Source: VRUE01 sp963703235
Lineage (GTDB): Bacteria; Actinomycetota; Thermoleophilia; Solirubrobacterales; 70-9
DNA: 64,000 nt
Direction: 5' to 3'
Assembly (NCBI GenBank): GCA_963703235.1
Contig: OY969802.1
Location: 1 to 64,000 of the forward strand
Program-made: the position numbers and the translations under genes
The notes under the pieces: generated by a model
The model's input: the letters and a program-made list of their open reading frames with translations, nothing else
Told to the model about the DNA's origin: nothing
The model's database searches: none
Shown: piece after piece, positions 51,389-59,150 of the stretch
Layout of the letters: every line of letters starts with the position of its first letter
How positions within the stretch are numbered: the stretch's first letter is position 1

Positions 51389-51681
51389 GCGGCTTTCAGC
51401 TCCGGTCGCTCGGCAATCTCGAAGCCTCCGCCGACTATCTCGACGTATCCCGGCGTCCACTCCAGGCCAGCGAGAAGATCGCTCACTGGCGCTGAGAGGC
51501 TTCCGGCCAGCCTCAGGACCGTGTCGATCCGAGGCGTCCGCACACCGCGCTCCAAGGAGCCGACCTGGGTGCGGTGGAGCTGAGCGCGATAGCCAAGCTC
51601 TTCCTGGGACAGGCCCGCCCGTTCGCGACAGCGGCGCAGGTTCTTGGCGAAGCGAGCGGCAACCTCGGGCGAGGGCTCCAT
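51385..51681 (-). CDS. XRE-family regulator 1 of element 1
   Basis: 98 residues from ATG 51681 (the ORF is open to 51705, but this start lies 5 bp after the upstream stop). HTH at about 10-65 (NLRRCRERAGLSQEELGYRA ... VGSLERGVRTPRIDTVLRLAG). The C-terminus WTPGYVEIVGGGFEI is a short beta segment also seen in regulator 2. Coupled to regulator 2 by ATGA. Confidence 0.8.
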   Translation of the reverse strand: MEPSPEVAARFAKNLRRCRERAGLSQEELGYRAQLHRTQVGSLERGVRTPRIDTVLRLAGSLSAPVSDLLAGLEWTPGYVEIVGGGFEIAERPELKAA

Positions 51682-51685
51682 GGGA

Positions 51686-51868
51686 TCAGCCGCCTTCGCG
51701 ATCAAGGCTGGCCAGCACGTCCTCGCAGGCGCCGAGGCCGAGGCGGAACCGCCTGTTGGCCTCCTCGTCTTCTTCCCTCGACCTACGCTCGGTGGGCGAT
51801 TCGGTCAGCGGGCGCTCCGCTTCGTCCTGGAGCCGCTGGAGCAGCTCCGACAGCGCATCGAGTGGCAT
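51686..51868 (-). CDS. Small acidic helical protein on element 1
   Basis: 60 residues from ATG 51868, 2 bp after the stop of the preceding gene. Highly charged helix (LSELLQRLQDEAERPLTESP, then RRSREEDEEANRRF). No family recognised. Second gene of a four-gene operon with the two XRE regulators. Confidence 0.55.
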   Translation of the reverse strand: MPLDALSELLQRLQDEAERPLTESPTERRSREEDEEANRRFRLGLGACEDVLASLDREGG

Positions 51869-51870
51869 CG

Positions 51871-52092
51871 TCAGCGCGACAGACTCGCGGCGTCGTCCGG
51901 GCGCCAGCCAATGTCTTCCAGCAGCCGGAAGTCCTCAGCGAACTCGCGGCCGAGGCGCTCGGCCACGTCGAAGTCCTCGCGCTGCTCCATCTCCACGAAG
52001 ACATCGCTGAGGCCGCCGAGGTGATTACGCACCAGCGCGTAGAGGCCGTCGCGTTGGTCCCTGCTGATCGTGGCGGTGCTGCTGGGCGTCAC
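51871..52092 (-). CDS. Small helical protein heading the XRE operon
   Basis: 73 residues from GTG 52092; TACGTT ends 6 nt upstream, a leaderless promoter. Mostly alpha-helical and acidic (LYALVRNHLGGLSDVFVEME, then AEDFRLLEDIGW). No family recognised. The operon it starts (73-aa, 60-aa, XRE1, XRE2) has gaps of 2-4 bp or overlaps throughout. Confidence 0.6.
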   Translation of the reverse strand: MTPSSTATISRDQRDGLYALVRNHLGGLSDVFVEMEQREDFDVAERLGREFAEDFRLLEDIGWRPDDAASLSR

Positions 52093-52158
52093 GCGGCGAA
52101 CGTAGGTGGAAAGGAGACCCGTCTCAAGGCCTTCGGCCGACCGTCACTTGACCTCACA

Positions 52159-52178
52159 TTGCCCCAGGCGTTGCCCCA
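52159..52178 (+). repeat. Arm-type site pair, right end of element 1
   Basis: TTGCCCCA at 52159-52166 and 52171-52178, 12-nt period, 97 bp inside the att core. Same spacing and orientation as the pair at 47580-47599. Confidence 0.6.
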
Positions 52179-52246
52179 CGGCCGTTTTTCGCCCTACCGC
52201 GCGATCCCCAGAACGCAGGAAACCCGCTCCACAAGCGGCTTTCCGC

Positions 52247-52292
52247 GAACGCGCCCGACAGGATTCGAACCTGTGACCTTCGGTTTCGTAGA
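52247..52292 (-). other. attachment site: duplicated 3' half of tRNA-Arg (attL/R between elements)
   Basis: 46 bp identical to 58522-58567, covering the tRNA-Arg(ACG) 3' end, acceptor strand, T-arm and anticodon arm. To the right the match stops inside the anticodon stem. This is the junction between element 1 and element 2. Confidence 0.85.
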
Positions 52293-52450
52293 TCCAAGAT
52301 CCAGCGAGATACAGCCGAGTCACAGAGCCAAAAAGCCGGTGAGTGTGCCGCCGACCGTAGCGAAAAAGTAGCGATCAGCGGTTGCATATTTCCGATACGG
52401 CCACGGTAGCACCGGGACTCGTTGCCAGAGTTCGAGCGGACGACCGGCAA

Positions 52451-52711
52451 TCAGCGGTCGTAGGCTCGGCCGCGAGGCAATACTCGGAGGATCGCGATCG
52501 CGCGACGATCATCGTCGAAGCTGAAGCGAACTCGCCAATCGCCTACGCGTAGTCGCCACTGGACCGAATCGAGCTTGCGAATGTCTGCGGCCCGCGGCTC
52601 GGCCACAAAGCGATCAAGAGCGTCGAGAATGCGGCGCTGAACCGATGGATCGAGTCGCTTTAGATCGCGCCGAGCGGGGGGCGTGATCTCATACGACCAA
52701 TCGGGGCTCAA
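52451..52711 (-). CDS. RelE/ParE-family toxin
   Basis: 86 residues from TTG 52711, overlapping the antitoxin stop (TTGA). The family pattern is clear: YEITPPARRDLKRLDPSVQRRI at the N-terminus, LRVGDWRVRFSFDDD in the middle and a C-terminal VLPRGRAYDR with the conserved Arg and Tyr. RelE members cut ribosome-bound mRNA and ParE members inhibit gyrase; the sequence alone does not decide between them. Confidence 0.85.
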   Translation of the reverse strand: MSPDWSYEITPPARRDLKRLDPSVQRRILDALDRFVAEPRAADIRKLDSVQWRLRVGDWRVRFSFDDDRRAIAILRVLPRGRAYDR

Positions 52712-52953
52712 TCGAGGTCGAGCTCGCGGCGCATTTCATCTGAAGAGACCGCCTCGCCTCGGCGGTAGGAAGCAAGCGCCTCGGCTGCACTGGCGTCCTC
52801 CTCCGCGCTAGAAGGCTCGTCATCAATCGGCGCAGAGGCGAGAGCGTGCAGCATCGGATCGTCCCGCCGACGCTCGACGATCACCAGAGCAGCCTCGGCC
52901 TCCTGCTCAGAGAGGTCGTCAACCAGCTTGTGCAGTCGCTCCTTCGTGGTCAT
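52708..52953 (-). CDS. Antitoxin of the RelE/ParE pair
   Basis: 81 residues from ATG 52953; TACGAT ends 8 nt upstream. The N-terminal helix MTTKERLHKLVDDLSEQEAE is typical of this antitoxin family and would wrap the toxin or dimerise; the acidic C-terminus (SSDEMRRELDLD) is the usual toxin-binding tail. It precedes and is coupled to the toxin gene, and is divergent from the SIR2-NACHT gene. Confidence 0.8.
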   Translation of the reverse strand: MTTKERLHKLVDDLSEQEAEAALVIVERRRDDPMLHALASAPIDDEPSSAEEDASAAEALASYRRGEAVSSDEMRRELDLD

Positions 52954-53028
52954 TAACCCGAATCGTAGTAGGTAGGAGCCAGGTCGTGCTCGTCTTGACC
53001 ACCGGGTCGAGATCCGCCATCCGAACTT

Positions 53029-53057
53029 GCCTTCCAAGGAAGGCTCCCGACTAGATC
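53029..53057 (+). promoter_or_regulatory. Palindrome and possible -10 upstream of the SIR2-NACHT gene
   Basis: Perfect 16-bp palindrome GCCTTCCAAGGAAGGC (53029-53044) followed by TAGATC (53052-53057), a possible -10 box, about 34 bp before the ATG at 53091. The palindrome would cover the -35 position, so it is a candidate operator. It lies between the divergent antitoxin and SIR2-NACHT genes. Confidence 0.45.
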
Positions 53058-53090
53058 GCGTGGAACCAAAGTCGAGAGCAAGAGCGCCGC

Positions 53091-56000
53091 ATGCCCATGT
53101 ACGGTCGGCCTTCAATGAAGGAGGCGCGGGCAAGCAAACCAGAGGAAGCATCTGGACCTCATCAATGGCAGCCAAGCGGTGAGGCGGCAAAGCTCTTGGG
53201 AGATTCTCAGGACGTGATCCCAATCGTCGGCGCTGGCGTGAGCGCTGCGGCAGGCTTCCCGGGCACGAATGATTTTCTGAAAGCACTCCTCTCTAGGTTC
53301 AGGCCAGCGCCGGGAGCTCCGCAGCTTCAGGAACACGACGACTTCTTCGGCAGTGTCGACAAGCTGGTATGCGGCGATATCGAACGCGAAGAACAGCTAC
53401 AGGCCTTCACCGCCGATTTCTATGGCGAGGCCGTTGCCCACATTGAGCCAGAGTCGATCGCGTTCTATCTGATCCATGTTCCTTCTCGCCTTATCGTCAC
53501 GCTCAACTACGACCGATCCCTTGAGATCGCTGCCGACGAGATTAGGGTTGATACGAACTCTCTCTACGGGGAAAAGGGAATTCGGGCGTTCATTCAGCTG
53601 GCTCAATCCCCTAGTCGCCCTAATGAACCGACGATCCTCCATCTGCATGGATCGGTGGATAACCCCGATGGAATCGTCCTCACTCAAGGCTCCTACCAGG
53701 ATCTCTCCCAGGACAACCTCGAGAAACTTTTTGCCGCTCTCCGCAAGCGCAGAATGTGCGTCCTCGGCAGCAACCTTAGGGAGCCCCATCTACTCGGATC
53801 GCTCGAACGGGTAAATGAAGAGCAACCCAGCAACAAGCCGCATCCCTTTTTTGCAGCTGACCCTGGGTCCTTCATCGGCGACTACCCAGGCCTTGAAACG
53901 AGAGCTGGTTTGCGCGTATTCCAACTGCCTAGTCGCGAGCACATCCATGGCCTCGCTGCTTTTCTTGGTCGCGAGGCGGTCCTTCCTTCTCGGCTCTTGG
54001 AACTAGAAAGTACCGACGAACGAACCGAGTCCTTGCCTGCGCGAGGGCCTTCTGTGGAGATGTCACCCGACATCGCGCCTTCGCCCGATACCGCCGACGC
54101 CGGCTATGTCCCAAACGTGCTTGTCGAGGAGCACGGAGAAGAGAGCGACCATGAGCGATCCGCGCGACTGGCCCAGGCGATCCTTAACGCAGGCCGCCGG
54201 CGACGGTCGTTCCCGGAAATGGACGGGCGTGTGTGGACCGAGCAACAGCTGGCCAACAGCGCTCGGAATGTAGTTGTGGGTGCCCCGGGGTCAGGGAAGA
54301 CCGAGCTAATGCGGCACACCGCAATGCTGAGCGCTCCGAATCAGAGATCACTGGTGATCCCGCTTCGTGAGGTTTCCCTCGTCGCGGGGGATGCGGCAAC
54401 TCGATTGACCCGATGGGCGTCAAAGATGTCCACAGACTCGCTACGAAAGCCGAGTCGCCAAGAAATCGAAGAGGACACCTTTCACTTCCTTCTCGACGGC
54501 TTGGATGAGGTCGCAATTCCAAACCAGGATCGGGTTGCCCAAATGATCGTGGCTCTGGCAGACGCCTATCCGCGCCACTCATTCACGGTCAGCTCCCGCC
54601 CGATTCCTGCCCTCGGCGCGTTTGACCCGACTGCTTGGAATCGCCTCGAACTAAACCCGGGAACGACCTGGCGGGAACGCTACCTACAAAGTCGAGGCGG
54701 ACCCTCCTTCGAAGATCTCGTCTCCACCCTGGAGAGCGGAACCGAACTTATCGACCTCCTTGAGCTTCCCTTCTTCCTGGTTCAGGTGGTCGAGATGTTT
54801 GACAGTGGAGACCTCCACGAGATGAACCTTTGGAGTTGCCTTGGGGAACTCGTTACCCAAGCGCTTGCACGAGAGGAGGCGGAAGATCGGCTGCCCCTGG
54901 ATAGCCATCAGGCTCGAACTTGGCTGCAGGATGCCGCTTTGGCAATGCAACTCGCGGGACGGACCGCAGCCTCGATCAAGGATCTTTCCACGGTATCCCC
55001 GCACTCCGGTGTTCAAGCGGATACGGCAGAGATAGCCGAGGGTCTGGTCCAACGCTCGATGCTGCGTCGCTCGGGAGACGAGTACGCGTTTACTCACCGA
55101 ATCATCGGCGAGGCACTGGCCGCTGAAGCATTGCTTCGCCGGGGTCCGAGCGAAGAGCTATTGGACGCGATCGTCCCCAATCGCAACGAGCTTGTCCGAG
55201 GCGTCAGGAATGACTGGCAGGTCTCACTGACCCTTTCGATGCTCGCCGACAGCAGGTGGCGTGATGCGGTCAAGGCACGAGACCCCTTGAATTGGGCGCG
55301 GGCCGTCCCGGCGAGCGCTGAGCACCCCGAACGTCGTGAGGCCGCCCTCCTCATCTGGCGCACCTATTCGAAGTGGAAGATCTGGCTTTGGGAACGAGAA
55401 GAACCGGAGATCCTTCATGGAGTCGCCTCCCTGGGTCGTCATCTCGCCGCCAACGACCTGCCCGAGGTCATAGAGGAGATCCAAGAAGGACTCGATGACC
55501 CTTCAGCGCAGATCCAAGGCAATTCGATTCGCGTCCTTTCACAAGGCAAGTTTCATGTGGCCAATCTCGAGGGAGATCTCCGGCGGGTTCTCGAAGACGA
55601 TTCCCGAGAGCCGGTAGTCCGACGCCAGGCTGCAATGGCGGCTGCGGACCTAGGCTCGCACTCGCTGCTTCCTGCGCTTATCAAGCGGGCGAATCAGCAA
55701 CAGGCACAAGAAGACTCCGAGTCTCAAACCTGTGCGTATGCAATCAGTGACCTGGTTCAGGGCGAAGACGAGCTGGTCGCGGCTGCGACCGAGGTCCTCG
55801 ACAGCAAAGAGGCCCGCTTTGTCTTGCTGCTCCGTGTGGAAGAACGAGCAACGCCACAAAATCGTCTTCACTTCCTGCGGAGGTACGCCGCAGTCGACCA
55901 AGAGGCATATTCAACCGAGAAGGAGCGGCTATTCGACTTGATTGAGGATCTCGGGACTCCTAACGCCCAACAGGTGGAAGAGATCGCCGAAATTGCCGGG

Positions 56001-57263
56001 ATCTGGGAACTTTCTGCCGAGGAGCTCAAGGACGCGTTCGCCGAACACAAAGTAGCGGCGGTCAGGGGACTCGGGCGTGGCCTAGAGGAAGCAGACGGTA
56101 AGTGGTGGAGAGCGTTCGCGCTGCTCCATATGTTCAGCCCTGAGGAGCTGGAAGATGGCGGAGCTCCGGAGGAGATGGTTGAGCGCCGTCGATCACAGAT
56201 CACAAACGCTGGTCTTGCGCCATTGCATGTGCCGCGGCGTCGACAGGAAAGTGATGCGACGCCGACGTTGGTCGAGCTCTTGGGCGAGGGGACGGAAACG
56301 GCCGACCTGGACATCATGTCCAACGCTCACTACTTCTCAAACGAGGCAAAAGAGCTCGATCCCGATGGACGCTCGAAGCTTCTCCAACGCCTGGAGACCT
56401 GGTGGTCGGGTCGGATCCTTGAGGCAATTCAGGAACAAGCTCCGAACAGATGGACGATTGCTCGTTGGGCATCTGCCTGGCTCTGGCTTGCCCCAGCGAT
56501 CCAAGCGCCTTTGAACACCGAACGTTGGGGGGAAATTGCCCGAGCCGAACCCCTCTACGACGAGCAGACGGACTGGCTGCAGTCCCAGGCAAGCGAGGTT
56601 TCAGTTAGCAACGCTGTGCGCGACTTGGACAGTCGAAAGGCAAAGGCATGGAGTCATCTTCTTAAGGCTGCCGGGACTTATGCGACCGACGAGCTTCTCG
56701 ACTCGCTCGTTGAGCAGCTCGATCCTGAGCCGGAGGAATCAGGCTACGTCGAAGAGATCGCGACGACCCTTACTGATCGACAGGACGAACGGCGCTTGCA
56801 GGCTCTCGCGAAGAAAAGTTCATTTCTTCAAACGCAACTTCGCCCGTACCGTGCAAGTCTTGGTGATGCGGCGTCGATTCGAGAACTGCTCCATGACTTG
56901 GCGCTCTCCCTCCGCGAGAGTGCACGCAGCGAACGAGGGTTCCAGTGGCTCAACGGCCTTACTGACAACCAGTTTCTAGACCAGCTCTTTGAGTGCCTTG
57001 CGCTCGCAAATGAAGGACATCGCTCCCCCCGGGACGGGCTTTGGGAAGTCCAGGGCGCCCTACAGGAGGCCATCCGGCGAATAGGCGGAGAGGCAGCGGT
57101 CCGGGGCTACGACAGGCTCCTAACGAACGAGGAATTCCGGTTCGCCCGTCTCCAACGAAACGTAATCGTCTATCGAGAGTTGATGGCTGATGGACTAATA
57201 GCAGCTGCGCGCGCGGCTGCTTCGGCCGGAGTTCCATTGCTTCCTCAGCCCACCCTCGATTGA
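53091..57263 (+). CDS. SIR2-NACHT STAND protein, antiphage defence candidate (Avs5/DSR-like)
   Basis: 1390 residues. SIR2-like NADase domain about 40-290: GAGVS (47-51), TLNYD (137-141) and HLHG (184-187) are the NAD-binding and catalytic positions. NACHT-type STAND ATPase: Walker A GAPGSGKT (397-404), Walker B LLDGLDE (467-473) and SSRP (501-504). The last 800 residues are helical, partly HEAT-like (VLEDDSREPVVRRQAAMAAADL near 845-865), the usual sensor. Known relatives deplete NAD+ when the sensor meets a phage protein. GC is lower than in neighbours. ATG 53106 is an alternative start. No accessory gene adjoins it. Confidence 0.88.
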   Translation: MPMYGRPSMKEARASKPEEASGPHQWQPSGEAAKLLGDSQDVIPIVGAGVSAAAGFPGTNDFLKALLSRFRPAPGAPQLQEHDDFFGSVDKLVCGDIEREEQLQAFTADFYGEAVAHIEPESIAFYLIHVPSRLIVTLNYDRSLEIAADEIRVDTNSLYGEKGIRAFIQLAQSPSRPNEPTILHLHGSVDNPDGIVLTQGSYQDLSQDNLEKLFAALRKRRMCVLGSNLREPHLLGSLERVNEEQPSNKPHPFFAADPGSFIGDYPGLETRAGLRVFQLPSREHIHGLAAFLGREAVLPSRLLELESTDERTESLPARGPSVEMSPDIAPSPDTADAGYVPNVLVEEHGEESDHERSARLAQAILNAGRRRRSFPEMDGRVWTEQQLANSARNVVVGAPGSGKTELMRHTAMLSAPNQRSLVIPLREVSLVAGDAATRLTRWASKMSTDSLRKPSRQEIEEDTFHFLLDGLDEVAIPNQDRVAQMIVALADAYPRHSFTVSSRPIPALGAFDPTAWNRLELNPGTTWRERYLQSRGGPSFEDLVSTLESGTELIDLLELPFFLVQVVEMFDSGDLHEMNLWSCLGELVTQALAREEAEDRLPLDSHQARTWLQDAALAMQLAGRTAASIKDLSTVSPHSGVQADTAEIAEGLVQRSMLRRSGDEYAFTHRIIGEALAAEALLRRGPSEELLDAIVPNRNELVRGVRNDWQVSLTLSMLADSRWRDAVKARDPLNWARAVPASAEHPERREAALLIWRTYSKWKIWLWEREEPEILHGVASLGRHLAANDLPEVIEEIQEGLDDPSAQIQGNSIRVLSQGKFHVANLEGDLRRVLEDDSREPVVRRQAAMAAADLGSHSLLPALIKRANQQQAQEDSESQTCAYAISDLVQGEDELVAAATEVLDSKEARFVLLLRVEERATPQNRLHFLRRYAAVDQEAYSTEKERLFDLIEDLGTPNAQQVEEIAEIAGIWELSAEELKDAFAEHKVAAVRGLGRGLEEADGKWWRAFALLHMFSPEELEDGGAPEEMVERRRSQITNAGLAPLHVPRRRQESDATPTLVELLGEGTETADLDIMSNAHYFSNEAKELDPDGRSKLLQRLETWWSGRILEAIQEQAPNRWTIARWASAWLWLAPAIQAPLNTERWGEIARAEPLYDEQTDWLQSQASEVSVSNAVRDLDSRKAKAWSHLLKAAGTYATDELLDSLVEQLDPEPEESGYVEEIATTLTDRQDERRLQALAKKSSFLQTQLRPYRASLGDAASIRELLHDLALSLRESARSERGFQWLNGLTDNQFLDQLFECLALANEGHRSPRDGLWEVQGALQEAIRRIGGEAAVRGYDRLLTNEEFRFARLQRNVIVYRELMADGLIAAARAAASAGVPLLPQPTLD

Positions 57264-57292
57264 GGACTATCCGGCACCCGAGTCCCAGCCGC

Positions 57293-58450
57293 TCACTCAG
57301 GCCTCTGAAGTTCGGCCACAAGGTCTAGTGCCGGCGACAGCTCCGCGTCGATCAAATGCCCATAGACATCGAACGTGTAGGCGGCGGAGTGGTGGCCCAT
57401 CCACCGCTGTAGGCGCAAGGGCGAAAGGCCGCGCTCGATCAGCATGGACGCGCAGGTGTGACGGAGGGCGTGAAAGCCAGCCCGCGGCAAGCCAGCTCGC
57501 TTCGCTGCCGGTGCCAGCACTCGGTGGCGCACGTTGTTCGGCCGCACTGGGGCGCCACGTCGACCGCGGAAGACGAGGGCCTCCTCGCCCAATACAGGGT
57601 CCCGTAGCGCTTCAAGGCGGCGAGCTAGCGCCTTGTCGATCGGAACGCAGCGTCTGCCGAAGCGAGACTTTGGCGCGCCCACTACGCCATCAACGATCGA
57701 GCGGCGTACCCACAGGTGGGCTGGGTCATCCAGCTCCAGATCGCACCAGCGCAAGGCAATCGCCTCGGAGACCCGCAGACCAGTTGAGGCCAGGAGATCG
57801 AAGAAGGGACGCCACTCCGCAGGAATCTCGTCCAACAGCTTTCCCAGCTGTGTCCGTGTCAGGAAGCGCCCTTGTTCGAAGTGCCATCCCCGCCCCCCGC
57901 GTCGGCGTGGCAGCACCAGACCCCGGACCGCCTCCCCTTCGATCAGTCCCTCCCGCGATGCGTTCTCCAAGCAGAGGCGCAGCGGCCCCACTGCGTTTGC
58001 GATCGAACGATCCGAGAGCCGCCCGCGCGGGCCACGGTAGGCGGCAAGCCAGCTGACAAAGCCCTGCAGGGCACGTCGGTCGAGCTCGCGCAGGCGGACC
58101 TCCGGCTGGAAGTAGCGGAGCGCGAAGGTGATCAGCAGCCGGCGGTATTCCCGGCGCGTTGGCTCACTGACCGTGTCGTGGCCAAAGCCGGCGTGGGCGT
58201 CGACCCACTCGAGCGCGTAGCTGTGCAGGGTGGGGCCAAGCCGCTCGGCGCGAGCTTCGGCATCGCGTGCCAGCTTGATCTCCCGAGCACTGGCGAAGTT
58301 CGGCGCCGCCTCCTTGTGCTGGCGCCCGCCACTCCGATAGACGGCGACGTAGCGACTTCCTCGATGGTAGACGCCGGGATAGGAAGTGCGCGTCAGCGAT
58401 CCTCGCTCGCGGGGCGAAGAGACTTGCCGTGTTGCCGCCCCTGTTGCCAT
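57293..58450 (-). CDS. int: Tyrosine recombinase/integrase of element 2
   Basis: 385 residues. AP2-like N-terminus (SYPGVYHRGSRYVAVYRSGG), SAM-like domain (about 70-180) and catalytic domain with R226 (TGLRVSEA), K261, H327 and R330 (HALRHT), H353 (GHHS) and Y363. TAGGTC ends 6 nt before the ATG. It lies next to the intact tRNA-Arg and reads away from it. Related to, but clearly different from, the element 1 integrase; both recognise the same tRNA core. Confidence 0.93.
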   Translation of the reverse strand: MATGAATRQVSSPRERGSLTRTSYPGVYHRGSRYVAVYRSGGRQHKEAAPNFASAREIKLARDAEARAERLGPTLHSYALEWVDAHAGFGHDTVSEPTRREYRRLLITFALRYFQPEVRLRELDRRALQGFVSWLAAYRGPRGRLSDRSIANAVGPLRLCLENASREGLIEGEAVRGLVLPRRRGGRGWHFEQGRFLTRTQLGKLLDEIPAEWRPFFDLLASTGLRVSEAIALRWCDLELDDPAHLWVRRSIVDGVVGAPKSRFGRRCVPIDKALARRLEALRDPVLGEEALVFRGRRGAPVRPNNVRHRVLAPAAKRAGLPRAGFHALRHTCASMLIERGLSPLRLQRWMGHHSAAYTFDVYGHLIDAELSPALDLVAELQRPE

Positions 58451-58521
58451 CAGCTGGACCTAGCCAGGGCCATACAAGCTCCGTCATTCAGCTTGGCGGA
58501 GCGGTTTGCTGCGAGGCGGCG

Positions 58522-58567
58522 GAACGCGCCCGACAGGATTCGAACCTGTGACCTTCGGTTTCGTAGA
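58522..58567 (-). other. attachment site at the intact tRNA-Arg
   Basis: The 46-bp identity block (see 52247-52292) at the tRNA-proximal end of element 2. Here it restores the 3' half of the working tRNA. Confidence 0.85.
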
Positions 58568-58598
58568 CCGACGCTCTATCCAACTGAGCTACGGGCGC
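58525..58598 (-). tRNA. tRNA-Arg (anticodon ACG)
   Basis: 74-nt tRNA. Acceptor GCGCCCG (58592-58598) pairs with CGGGCGC (58526-58532); D-arm GCTCAGTTGGATAGAGC; anticodon loop CTACGAA with ACG, the substrate of TadA deamination; T-arm ACAGGTTCGAATCCTGT. CCA is not encoded. It is the integration site of the two tandem elements. Confidence 0.96.
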
Positions 58599-58649
58599 GG
58601 GTTCCAGGGCGAAGCCCGGAGGGGCGATTCTAGGGGAGGCGGGGCGGAA

Positions 58650-59120
58650 CTAGGCGGTCTCGGCCTCGGCGGGCTGGTTGCGCCGGACGTGCCACTGGAC
58701 CGTCGCCGTGGCGACCCGCTGGCCCGAGGCGTCGCTCAGCTCGATCTCACAGGGGAAAACGACCTTGCCCTCGGCGTCGAGGGTAGCCAAGGCCTCGTCT
58801 TTCGGGACGCCGAGCTTCGCCTCTGCCTCGATCGGGCCGTTGGCGATCTTTTCGTAGGAGATCTCGGCGTTGCGGGCCAGCGGGGTCACCTCGCCCATGC
58901 GCTCGGCGAAGGCGCCGACGAAGGCCGCGCCCGAAGCCGTCTCGGCCAGGGTGAAGAGGGCGCCGGCGTGTTGGGAGCCGACGTGGTTGGTCAACTCGGA
59001 CCGCTCGGGAAGGACCACGGTCGCCTCGCCTTCGCCGATGCTCGTTATCTCCAGGCCGAGGTAGCCGGCGAACGGCACCGCCTGGGTCATCCCCGCCGCG
59101 ATCGCGTCGAAGTCGGTCAT
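58650..59120 (-). CDS. Hotdog-fold thioesterase (PaaI/DUF4442-like)
   Basis: 156 residues; TAGGGT ends 8 nt before the ATG. The hotdog core has NHVGSQHAGALFTLAETASG (about 45-64), the central helix with the usual catalytic acid and His nearby. It probably hydrolyses acyl-CoA esters; the exact chain length is unknown. It is downstream of an enoyl-CoA hydratase-like gene on the same strand, which fits acyl-CoA metabolism. Confidence 0.8.
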   Translation of the reverse strand: MTDFDAIAAGMTQAVPFAGYLGLEITSIGEGEATVVLPERSELTNHVGSQHAGALFTLAETASGAAFVGAFAERMGEVTPLARNAEISYEKIANGPIEAEAKLGVPKDEALATLDAEGKVVFPCEIELSDASGQRVATATVQWHVRRNQPAEAETA

Positions 59121-59150
59121 CGCCCGGAACCCTATCCGCAGGGCGACGCG

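Larger units (their letters stand above)
47465..52291. mobile_element. Integrative element 1 (about 4.8 kb)
   Basis: Bounded by the 17-bp core GACCTTCGGTTTCGTAG at 47465-47481 and 52275-52291. Both ends carry a direct pair of TTGCCCCA spaced 12 nt apart, about 97-99 bp inside the core, as expected for integrase arm-type sites. Contents: two small plus-strand genes, the VPLDET operon, a tyrosine recombinase, a 12-bp repeat array and a four-gene operon ending in two XRE regulators. No replication, structural or transfer genes, so it is a satellite-like island or a remnant. Confidence 0.65.
52292..58567. mobile_element. Integrative element 2 (about 6.3 kb), tRNA-Arg island
   Basis: Bounded by the 46-bp tRNA-Arg repeat at 52247-52292 and 58522-58567, with its own tyrosine recombinase 75 bp from the intact tRNA. 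It carries a RelE/ParE toxin-antitoxin pair and a SIR2-NACHT gene. The GC content of the SIR2-NACHT gene is visibly lower than that of the flanking chromosome, indicating transfer from another genome. The 52293-52450 stretch next to the junction has no gene. Confidence 0.85.

Noticed and set aside
52247..52292. Second functional tRNA-Arg
   Set aside because: Only the 3' half is present; the 5' acceptor strand and D-arm are missing, so it is an attachment-site remnant.
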